Shown here: one piece after another, positions 1 to 6,311 of the stretch | Position numbering within the stretch: position 1 is the stretch's first letter | How the letters are laid out: each line of letters opens with the position of its first letter | Assembly (NCBI GenBank): GCA_039199225.1 | Contig: JBCCSZ010000377.1 | Span: 1-6,311 of the forward strand | DNA length: 6,311 nucleotides | Reading direction: 5' to 3' | Source of the DNA: JBCCSZ01 sp039199225 | Lineage (GTDB): Bacteria; Bacteroidota; Bacteroidia; Chitinophagales; Saprospiraceae | Notes under the pieces: generated by a model | The model's input: the letters and a program-made list of their open reading frames with translations, nothing else | The model's database searches: none | What the model was told of the DNA's origin: nothing | Program-made: the position numbers and the translations under genes

Positions 1-197
1 CCGGATCGTGCCGGGATGTCGATCAGTTGATCATCAAAAATTTTCATAGCTCTTTCCAGTCGATTGATCAAAGCATCCATCACTTCGTCTAATCCGTGAT
101 GATGAATAATTTTTTGAACATCGCTACTGGCAAGGACCAGTGTTTTTTGAGAGCTGACAATTTGTTTGTTTGAGAGAGCGTCTTTTGCTTTTAGCAT
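1..197 (-). CDS. Ornithine cyclodeaminase / mu-crystallin family protein, N-terminal fragment
   Basis: Reading leftwards from an ATG at 197-195, the frame stays open to the window edge and gives 65 residues beginning MLKAKDALSNKQ. Residues 20-65 (LVLASSDVQKIIHHHGLDEV, then an amphipathic helix, then IPARSG) match the pattern I recall for the N-terminus of the ornithine cyclodeaminase / mu-crystallin family: a short beta strand, an S-D-V helix start, then a P-x-R element. The family consists of NAD(P)-dependent cytoplasmic enzymes. Members convert ornithine to proline, cyclise lysine, or act as imine reductases or amino-acid dehydrogenases. The Rossmann fold and the substrate-binding residues lie outside the window, so the substrate cannot be named. 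About 18 residues precede the family core, a little longer than usual, but no later ATG fits before the core. No Shine-Dalgarno is visible; the leader is A-rich (AAACAAAT). The gene is divergent from the NRPS operon and may supply a precursor to it. Confidence 0.62.
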   Translation of the reverse strand, partial: MLKAKDALSNKQIVSSQKTLVLASSDVQKIIHHHGLDEVMDALINRLERAMKIFDDQLIDIPARS

Positions 198-358
198 ATT
201 TGTTTAAGCCTGTTTTAGTTGATGGAACACAATACCGAAGATATGGTTTTTCCTTTGCATGAAAAATTTTCAGAGGAAGAAGTGAAGAATTGTCACCAAT
301 TAAATAATTTCACGCTTTTCTATCTGACTTAGTTTTACAGAAACAACTATATTCGAAC
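198..358. promoter_or_regulatory. Divergent intergenic region, probable promoters for both directions
   Basis: This A+T-rich gap separates the divergent cyclodeaminase-like gene from the ABC-HupE-NRPS operon, so both promoters should lie here or just inside it. No perfect Bacteroidota -7 box (TAnnTTTG) is present. The nearest match for the minus-strand gene is TATCTTCG (minus strand of 236-243), about 40 bases upstream of its ATG, without a clear -33 TTG partner. For the plus strand, TAGTTTTA (330-337) and TATATTCG (348-355) each differ from the box at one fixed position, also without a convincing -33 element. A 13-bp near-perfect palindrome, TGAAAAATTTTCA, lies at 260-272 and could be an operator. 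An ATG at 222 opens a 36-codon frame ending at 332 (MEHNTEDMVFPL...). I recognise nothing in it and do not call it a gene. Confidence 0.4.
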
Positions 359-2140
359 ATCAAAAAGCTGCAAGTCATATTAACAACCAATGAACAGGTC
401 CGTCTCATCGTGCTGTTCATTGCAATGATGATTCGGGCATTGCTCGAAGTTATCGGCGTCGCTTCCATTCTTCCTTTCATGCAATTGGCTGCAGCACCTG
501 ATGCCATCCAAGAAAACGAATGGCTCAGTTGGCTTTACGAATTGTCGGGCTTTGAGACAAACAGAGAAATGCTCATTGCAAGTGGCGTAGTTGTTTTACT
601 TTTGTTGATGATTGCCAACGCTTTTGCAATCTTCACAGTTTGGCTGCAGCAAAGATTTGCATGGAACACTGTTCACAACGTCAGTATTCGGTTGCTAAAA
701 AATTACCTCAGCCAGCCCTATGCTTTTTTCCTCAAGTACAACACTTCCGATTTGCGTACGAAGATTATGACGGAAGCCGGCCAGCTAAGTTTGGGCATTC
801 TCATTCCACTCAGCGATCTCATCGCAAGGTCTTTGGTAGCCATCGTCATTTTCGTTTTGCTCCTCCTTGTCAATCCGCAAATTGCAATGACTGCCGTATT
901 GGTCCTTGGAGGTGCCTATGGGTTGATTTACTTTGGTCGCCGAAAGTTAATGGCCCAATTGGGTCAAGATCGGATAGATGCGAACATGAAGCGATTCAGA
1001 AGTTTGAACGAAGTGATGACTGGGATCAAAACGGTGAGTATATACGGTGCATTGGGCTACTTCTTTCAACGTTACGAAAAATCATCCAAGCTCTTTAGTA
1101 CCATTATGCCCAGGGTTCAGCTGGTGATGATCTCTCCTCGCTACATCATCGAAGTATTTGCCATCGGAGGTATATTGGCGGCTACGCTTTTCTTGCTCAT
1201 CCAAAGAGAAAGTTTGGTGGAAGCACTTCCAATTCTGACCTTGTATGCCTTGGCAGGATACCGATTGCTGCCGGCTTTGCAACAAGCCTTTGCTGCGGCT
1301 ATCAAACTCAAGCATACCATGCCCATCCTCGATAGCATTTCGGAAGACTTGCTTTTGAAAGCAGTGCATCCGACAGTAGGCAGCCAGAATGGACCGCGGA
1401 CTTTGTTCAAAAACAACATTCGCCTTAAAGATATTTCGTTCCAATATGCGGAAACCAATCAAAACGTTTTGTCCCAAGTGGATGTCGTTATCCCCAAAGG
1501 ACATACGGTTGCCTTTGTAGGTGAGACAGGCTCAGGCAAAACTACCCTGATAGACCTCATAGTGGGACTTCTACAATCTACAGAGGGTGGCATTTACATC
1601 GACGACCAGCCACTCGATGCCTCCAACGCAAAAAATTGGCAACAACAAATCGGCTATGTTCCACAGGATGTTTTTCTTTTTGACGATACCATTGGCCATA
1701 ACATAGCCATCGGACTGGCGGAAGAAGACATCGACAAAGAGCTATTGGAAAAGATGGCCAAGATTGCCAACATTCACGAATTCATCGTATCTGAAATGCC
1801 AGACGGCTACAATAGCGACATTGGAGAGCGAGGTGTACGACTGAGTGGCGGACAAAGACAAAGGCTGGGATTGGCCAGGGCTCTTTATCGACAACCCAGC
1901 GTATTGGTCTTGGATGAAGCGACGAGCGCACTCGATGGCATTACAGAAAGTGCTGTTATCGAGGCACTCAAAGAAGCGTCCAACGACCTGACCGTTATCA
2001 TCATTGCACATCGCTTGTCGACTGTTCGACATGCAGACTGTATTTACTTACTAAAGGATGGACATCTGGCAGCAGAAGGCTCCTATGATTCCTTATTACA
2101 TTCAAATGAAGTTTTCCGAGCAATGGTCAACTTCTCTTGA
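359..2140 (+). CDS. ABC exporter half-transporter (fused permease and ATPase, PglK/MsbA-like)
   Basis: This is an inner-membrane exporter with the permease fused to the ATPase; it would work as a homodimer. Residues here count from the GTG at 410 (576 aa). The permease occupies about 1-300, with helices near 1-22, 55-78, 131-155, 157-175, 245-264 and 271-293. The ATPase is complete: A-loop Y346, Walker A GETGSGKT (371-378), Q-loop Q419, signature LSGGQ (478-482), Walker B ending LDE (E503), D-loop SALD (506-509) and switch H534. The LLEVIGVASILPF stretch in helix 1 is typical, as I recall it, of PglK-like flippases and related polysaccharide or lipid-intermediate exporters. The start is uncertain: no ATG, GTG or TTG lies in frame upstream of 410, yet the frame continues back with IKKLQVILTTNEQVRLI, which looks like the usual elbow helix. 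I therefore extend the call to the ATC at 359; GTG 410 is the conservative alternative. Product export is inferred from the NRPS downstream. Confidence 0.9.
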   Translation: MKKLQVILTTNEQVRLIVLFIAMMIRALLEVIGVASILPFMQLAAAPDAIQENEWLSWLYELSGFETNREMLIASGVVVLLLLMIANAFAIFTVWLQQRFAWNTVHNVSIRLLKNYLSQPYAFFLKYNTSDLRTKIMTEAGQLSLGILIPLSDLIARSLVAIVIFVLLLLVNPQIAMTAVLVLGGAYGLIYFGRRKLMAQLGQDRIDANMKRFRSLNEVMTGIKTVSIYGALGYFFQRYEKSSKLFSTIMPRVQLVMISPRYIIEVFAIGGILAATLFLLIQRESLVEALPILTLYALAGYRLLPALQQAFAAAIKLKHTMPILDSISEDLLLKAVHPTVGSQNGPRTLFKNNIRLKDISFQYAETNQNVLSQVDVVIPKGHTVAFVGETGSGKTTLIDLIVGLLQSTEGGIYIDDQPLDASNAKNWQQQIGYVPQDVFLFDDTIGHNIAIGLAEEDIDKELLEKMAKIANIHEFIVSEMPDGYNSDIGERGVRLSGGQRQRLGLARALYRQPSVLVLDEATSALDGITESAVIEALKEASNDLTVIIIAHRLSTVRHADCIYLLKDGHLAAEGSYDSLLHSNEVFRAMVNFS

Positions 2141-2167
2141 CAAACAACAAACATACACTATCAAAAA

Positions 2168-3454
2168 ATGAAAAAGCAGCTACAAATCACTTTGCTCCTA
2201 TTGGTATGGGTCCTTTCTTTTGCTCCCCAGCAGTTGGATGCTCATGCCGCCAATCAAAGCTACGTGTTCTTGGATGTACGCAAATCCATCATCAATTGCC
2301 TTTTCGAAATCAACTACAAGGACCTCAACAAACAGTTTGACCTAGCCTTGGAAGAGAATGTTACTTTGGAAGAGTTGACACCATACCTTCCACAAATGAA
2401 AGCATTGTTCTTGGAAAAAGTTGCCTTTTTCGATATCAACGATAAAAAGTACGACCTTGAACTTGGTGACTTTGCAGTTTCTTCAACCGAGAAGTATGGC
2501 GCTTTTCTACAATTGCCTTTTACACTGAAAGGATTGAACGAAATCCCGGATGCTTTGAGGATACAGTACGGATTACTCTTTGATAAGGACCGCATGCACA
2601 GAGGAATGGTTGTCGTCACGCACAATTGGAAAGCGGGTATCGTTAGAAAATCTGAGCAGATCGCGCTCATATACAGTCCTGGCAATATTAAACAAGAACT
2701 ATCGCTTTCTGATGCTTCCATCTGGAAGGGATTTGTTGCCATGATCAAAGAGGGCATGTGGCACATATGGATTGGAATCGATCACATTTTGTTTTTGCTT
2801 GCCTTGGTTTTACCATCTGTCATGATTTGGCGAAAGCAAGAAGAAGAAAAGGTCGCTCCCAAAGTACAGAAGGAAGTTCAAATCAATGGCTTCTCGTTTC
2901 CACTGTCTTCCTTTGCTAAGAATTGGAGCCCAGTAGAAAAGTTTAGACCGGCCTTTATGTATGTCATTAAAATCGTCACCTTTTTTACCATTGCTCATAC
3001 AGTTACCTTAAGTCTGGCTGCTTTGAACATCATCGATTTGCCTTCGCGCATTGTAGAGTCCATCATTGCTTTTTCCATTGCCTTGGCTGCCGTTCATAAC
3101 ATCAGGCCGGTCGTCAAAGACAGAGAATGGCTCATCGCACTTGGCTTTGGTTTATTCCACGGCTTTGGTTTTGCAAGTGTACTGGGAGACATTGGCCTGT
3201 CTGGCGAATTTATGACCTACTCCCTACTCGCCTTCAACATTGGGGTGGAGATTGGTCAATTACTTATCATTTGTGCAATATTCCCTGTGCTATATCTTCT
3301 GCGCAACTTTAAGTTTTACCCAAACTTTCTTATCTATGGCTCAGTCGTACTGATCTTTATCTCCCTTTATTGGTTCATCGAACGCGCCTTTGAAGTAGAC
3401 CTTCCCCTGGGTGCCTTTGTGTACAAAATATTAGGGTTGGTAGGATTGATGTAG
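2168..3454 (+). CDS. HupE/UreJ-family membrane protein with extracytoplasmic N-terminal domain
   Basis: This 428-aa protein starts with a signal peptide: KK, a hydrophobic core at about 6-20, and a cleavage region at D24-A25-H26-A27. Residues 27-185 form a soluble, mostly beta-like extracytoplasmic domain. From 190 on there are six or seven membrane helices (near 206-221, 262-287, 294-310, 318-339, 348-375, 385-405, and perhaps 412-427). The membrane part carries the HupE-type motif H-x5-D-H (H199, D205, H206), followed by AHTVTLSLA (H277), a V-E-S-I-I-A-F-S-I segment (E297), LFHGFGFA (H331) and FNIGVEIGQ (E361). These fit the HupE/UreJ_2 group, whose short relatives are nickel or cobalt permeases of hydrogenase and urease loci; the substrate of the long form is not established as far as I know. 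The ATG follows an A-rich leader (TATCAAAAA) without Shine-Dalgarno, 27 bases after the ABC gene. No hydrogenase or urease gene is visible nearby. Confidence 0.85.
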   Translation: MKKQLQITLLLLVWVLSFAPQQLDAHAANQSYVFLDVRKSIINCLFEINYKDLNKQFDLALEENVTLEELTPYLPQMKALFLEKVAFFDINDKKYDLELGDFAVSSTEKYGAFLQLPFTLKGLNEIPDALRIQYGLLFDKDRMHRGMVVVTHNWKAGIVRKSEQIALIYSPGNIKQELSLSDASIWKGFVAMIKEGMWHIWIGIDHILFLLALVLPSVMIWRKQEEEKVAPKVQKEVQINGFSFPLSSFAKNWSPVEKFRPAFMYVIKIVTFFTIAHTVTLSLAALNIIDLPSRIVESIIAFSIALAAVHNIRPVVKDREWLIALGFGLFHGFGFASVLGDIGLSGEFMTYSLLAFNIGVEIGQLLIICAIFPVLYLLRNFKFYPNFLIYGSVVLIFISLYWFIERAFEVDLPLGAFVYKILGLVGLM

Positions 3455-3489
3455 TAGAAGGAAATATTTTTAAGCCTAGAGATTGTTTA

Positions 3490-6311
3490 ATGGAAACGAA
3501 TAAAAAACGTGGGGGTGCTAAAAACTCTTTGCTCAAGCGGTGGCTAGACAAGAAAAATAAAAAGGGCTCGCAGCAAGTTACAGGAAACCAAACACCTGGC
3601 ATCCGAAAACGCCCGGAAGCCAACAAAGCTCCCTTGTCATATGGTCAGCAAAGACTTTGGTTTTTGCAGCAGTTGAATCCAGATAATCCCTTTTACAATT
3701 ATGCAGAGAACTACCTCTTAGAAGGAGCACTAGACAAGCAACACCTGGCCGATGCCTTTCAAGATCTCATCAAACAACATGAAATCCTGAGAACCTGTTT
3801 TGTACAAGACGACAACTCGCAACTGTCTCAACACATTCAGCCTTCTATGCCACTGTTGATGGAGTTCTTCGATTTGTGCAACATCAGTGAGGAAGAGCGA
3901 ACACATAAGGCAGGGCAAATTGCCTTCCAGGAAGCAGAAAAGCCTTTTGATCTTGAAAAAGGTCCACTGATGCGGGTCGCTTTAATCAAGCTGGCCAACC
4001 ATCGCCACCTCATGCTTATTTGCATGCACCATATAATTACAGATAAATGGTCCATGCGAATTGTCAGAAAAGATCTATCGCAGTTTTATACGGCTAGGTC
4101 CAAAGGACAGGCTCTCAGTGTCAATCCACCCACAGTTCAATATGCTGATTTCGCCTACTGGCAAAGGAAACAGGAGGTTTCTCAAAAGGAACTGGCTTAC
4201 TGGAAAAACAAATTAGAGGGATCACTTCCAGTCCTCAACCTTCCGGTGGATCGCCAGCGAAATGGAAATCCAGACTACAAAGGTGCTTATTTGCCCCAAA
4301 GCCTACCGTTCGATTTATCTGTTGCCCTAAAGGCATTGTCCAAACAGCTTGGTACGACGCCTTTTGTGCTGCTATTAACTGCTTACAAAATATTACTCCA
4401 TAGATACAGCGGCCAAATAGACTTGCTCATCGGTACACCCATTACTGATCGGGATCAACGAGTCCTGGAAGAAATGATTGGCTTTTTCAATAATACGGTT
4501 GTTCTTCGTTCTGACCTTTCTGGCGATCCGCCTTTTTCGTCATTGGTCCAACAAGTTCGACAAACAACACTCGATGCTTTTTCTCATAAAAATACCCCTT
4601 TTGAAGAAATTGTCCGCTCACTGAAACCGGAACGCTACACGAGTAGTAATCCGCTCTTTCAAGCTATGTTCCTTTATCATAAGGTACCAGAAAGTCCATC
4701 CTTCGGACCAACACTACAAATCAGCCATCAGCCATTTGACCTCGGTGTTGCAAAGTTTGATTTGACACTGTACATCTCAGAAGAGGACGATCAACTCAAA
4801 GCCATCTTTGAATACGCGACAGACTTATTTGAGCGAAGCACCATCGAACAGATGCAAGGGCATCTGCAGACTTTGCTGCAAGGCATTGTCAAAGATCCGA
4901 ACACGCCGATCTCCCAAATTCCAATATTGACAGAACCGGAACGCAAGAAGTTGATTTCGGACTGGAACAATACAGCTACAACGCTTCCAGACGCCTCCAA
5001 TATTCAAGGATTCTTCAAGCAACATGCCCAACAACAGCCCGAAGCCCCCGCCGTGATTTGCCAAGGAGAAGTGTTGACTTATGGGCAATTGGACGAGCAG
5101 TCCGACTGTCTGGCCATCCAACTTCGAAAAGCGGGCCTTTCGCAGAACCAAGGTGTTGGACTTTGCGCAGGTCGCTCTTTTGATATGATCATTGGCATTT
5201 GGGGTATTCTGAAGGCAGGAGGAGCCTACATCCCCATCGATCCAGAATATCCTACAGATCGAATCCGATTCATGCTTAAAGATGCCAAAGCCTCCATCAT
5301 ACTGACAGAAGCAAGATACAGGGAGTTGTTTTCAGACCAACAGGCAGAGCTTTTGCTAATCCAGGATTTGGCCAACACACCTTCTGATAATGTCGAATTG
5401 CCAAATGTTGCAATCGATCATCACGCATACATCATATACACATCTGGTAGTACCGGCCTGCCCAAAGGAGTACCCGTTACACATCGCAACCTGATTCATT
5501 CTACGGCAGCTCGTTTCGACTTCTACCCCAATCAACCAGGGCGCTTTTTGCTTCTATCTTCTTTTGCCTTTGACAGCTCGGTCGTTGGCCTCTTTTGGCC
5601 CTTGTGTACCGGAGGAGCCATCGTACTTCCCCCCAAACGCATCGAGCAAGATGTCGATCAATTGGCCGGTTTGATTGCCGAGCATGAAGTGACACATACG
5701 CTGATGTTGCCATCCTTGTACCGCCTGCTATTGCAATATGCCGCTGCCGAACAACTGGCTTCCTTGAATACCGTCATGGTAGCAGGCGAAGCCTGTAGCG
5801 CTGTGCTGTGTGGCTTGCATTTCGAGACTCTACCACAGGCCGATCTTTTCAATGAATACGGCCCGACGGAAGCCAGCGTATGGTGTACAGCTCATCAGAT
5901 TCAGCCGGAGGACGCAGTGGGCAGTATCCCAATAGGACGCCCGATTGCCAATACGCAAATCTACATACTGGATCAACACCTCCAGGCAGTTCCAGCCGGG
6001 ATCAGTGGCGAGCTGTATGTTGGAGGAATCGGCGTCACGCAGGGTTATCTCAACAGACCGGACCTGACCGAAGAGCGTTTCATTCCAGACCCTTTTAGCC
6101 AAGCCGCTGGCGCCAAACTGTACAAAACCGGCGACCTAGCCCGCTACCGATCAGACGGCCTCATCGACTTTCTCGGCAGAGCCGACCACCAGGTCAAGAT
6201 TCGAGGTTATAGAATTGAGCTAGATGAAATCCGAGAAAGAATTTTGCAACAGGATGGCATCTCAGAAGCTGTCGTCGTGGCACGCGCCGAGGCCAATCAT
6301 CCCAAATTTCA
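3490..6311 (+). CDS. Non-ribosomal peptide synthetase, C-A module (3' end beyond window)
   Basis: The frame is open from ATG 3490 to the edge (940 codons). Residues 1-45 are a lysine-rich linker (LLKRWLDKK) like those preceding many C domains. The C domain (about 46-480) shows C1 SYGQQRLW (50-57), C2 KQHEILRTCF (95-104), C3 HHIITDKW (180-187; H181 and D185 kept, the usual Gly replaced by Lys186), C4 QYADFAYWQ (217-225), C5 IGFFNNT (330-336), C6 HKNTPFE (366-372) and C7 NPLFQ (387-391), overall like an LCL condensation domain. The A domain (from about 505) shows A1 LTYGQL, A2 LKAGGAYIPID (574-584), A3 YTSGSTGLPKG (650-660), A4 FAFDSS, A5 NEYGPTE (788-794), A6 GELYVGG, A7 YKTGDL (878-883) and A8 GRADHQVKIRG (896-906). 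It activates an amino acid as its adenylate; A10, the carrier domain and later modules are not seen. A leading C domain means it receives an acyl or peptidyl donor from elsewhere, or acts as a starter C domain. It lies 35 bases after the HupE-like gene. Confidence 0.96.
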   Translation, partial: METNKKRGGAKNSLLKRWLDKKNKKGSQQVTGNQTPGIRKRPEANKAPLSYGQQRLWFLQQLNPDNPFYNYAENYLLEGALDKQHLADAFQDLIKQHEILRTCFVQDDNSQLSQHIQPSMPLLMEFFDLCNISEEERTHKAGQIAFQEAEKPFDLEKGPLMRVALIKLANHRHLMLICMHHIITDKWSMRIVRKDLSQFYTARSKGQALSVNPPTVQYADFAYWQRKQEVSQKELAYWKNKLEGSLPVLNLPVDRQRNGNPDYKGAYLPQSLPFDLSVALKALSKQLGTTPFVLLLTAYKILLHRYSGQIDLLIGTPITDRDQRVLEEMIGFFNNTVVLRSDLSGDPPFSSLVQQVRQTTLDAFSHKNTPFEEIVRSLKPERYTSSNPLFQAMFLYHKVPESPSFGPTLQISHQPFDLGVAKFDLTLYISEEDDQLKAIFEYATDLFERSTIEQMQGHLQTLLQGIVKDPNTPISQIPILTEPERKKLISDWNNTATTLPDASNIQGFFKQHAQQQPEAPAVICQGEVLTYGQLDEQSDCLAIQLRKAGLSQNQGVGLCAGRSFDMIIGIWGILKAGGAYIPIDPEYPTDRIRFMLKDAKASIILTEARYRELFSDQQAELLLIQDLANTPSDNVELPNVAIDHHAYIIYTSGSTGLPKGVPVTHRNLIHSTAARFDFYPNQPGRFLLLSSFAFDSSVVGLFWPLCTGGAIVLPPKRIEQDVDQLAGLIAEHEVTHTLMLPSLYRLLLQYAAAEQLASLNTVMVAGEACSAVLCGLHFETLPQADLFNEYGPTEASVWCTAHQIQPEDAVGSIPIGRPIANTQIYILDQHLQAVPAGISGELYVGGIGVTQGYLNRPDLTEERFIPDPFSQAAGAKLYKTGDLARYRSDGLIDFLGRADHQVKIRGYRIELDEIRERILQQDGISEAVVVARAEANHPKF

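Noticed and set aside
203..211. Shared 9-mer TTTAAGCCT near 203-211 and again near 3469-3477
   Set aside because: It is too short and AT-biased to be a meaningful direct repeat or attachment site.
640..1098. A 152-codon plus-strand frame inside the ABC exporter gene
   Set aside because: It overlaps fully the permease part of a well-supported ABC gene, and its translation is low-complexity and rich in S, R and H with no recognisable domain; it is a shadow frame.
1082..1504. Minus-strand open frames opposite the ABC gene (140 and 105 codons)
   Set aside because: They are antisense to conserved coding sequence and show no family resemblance.
2314..2766. A 150-codon minus-strand frame opposite the HupE-like gene
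   Set aside because: It is antisense to a protein with a clear signal peptide, membrane motifs and operon position; the reverse translation has no domain signal.
3455..3489. Possible terminator or promoter between the HupE-like and NRPS genes (AAATATTT palindrome at 3462-3469 with a T run)
   Set aside because: The palindrome has no GC stem and only 35 bases are available; this is better read as an ordinary AT-rich leader within an operon.
4825..5151. Minus-strand frames of 108 and 69 codons opposite the NRPS
   Set aside because: They lie opposite the C-A linker and early A-domain motifs of an uninterrupted NRPS frame; they are chance antisense frames.
5830..6102. Opposing small frames (90 codons minus, 72 codons plus) near the right end
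   Set aside because: Both overlap A-domain motifs A5-A6 in other frames; the higher GC here lengthens chance open frames.
1..6311. CRISPR arrays, tRNA or rRNA genes, insertion sequences
   Set aside because: No regularly spaced repeats, tRNA-like cloverleaf, rRNA sequence, transposase frame or terminal inverted repeats were seen; the window is almost fully protein-coding.

Overview
The window reads as part of a biosynthetic gene cluster from a Bacteroidota bacterium, possibly a Saprospiria or Chitinophagia-like lineage. The grounds are A-rich gene leaders with no Shine-Dalgarno sequence, a moderate and uneven GC content, and the style of the proteins (a Bacteroidota-like ABC exporter and a HupE/UreJ-like membrane protein). 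The phylum is an inference and the lineage below it is a guess.

Layout. Bases 1-197 on the minus strand hold the start of a gene whose first 65 residues resemble the N-terminus of the ornithine cyclodeaminase / mu-crystallin family. A divergent intergenic region of about 160 bases follows. From there to the right edge everything is on the plus strand. First comes a half-transporter ABC exporter ending at 2140, whose true start codon is uncertain. After a 27-bp gap comes a HupE/UreJ-family membrane protein with a signal peptide (2168-3454). After a 35-bp gap comes a large non-ribosomal peptide synthetase (NRPS) gene that starts at 3490 and is still open at base 6311. The visible NRPS part is a condensation (C) domain followed by most of an adenylation (A) domain. 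The window ends just after A-domain core motif A8, so the carrier domain and any later modules lie outside.

How they may work together. The three plus-strand genes are tightly spaced and probably form one transcription unit. The NRPS would activate an amino acid and condense it with an upstream acyl or peptidyl donor. The ABC protein is a candidate exporter or lipid-intermediate flippase for the product. The divergent cyclodeaminase-like enzyme could supply or recycle an amino-acid precursor, or could be unrelated. The HupE/UreJ-like protein is the least expected partner, since its family is associated with metal (Ni/Co) handling. The main points for a second look are the missing conventional start of the ABC gene, the HupE-like gene inside an NRPS operon, the altered C-domain HHxxxDG motif (Gly to Lys), the unassigned A-domain specificity code, and a rise in GC toward the end of the A domain.
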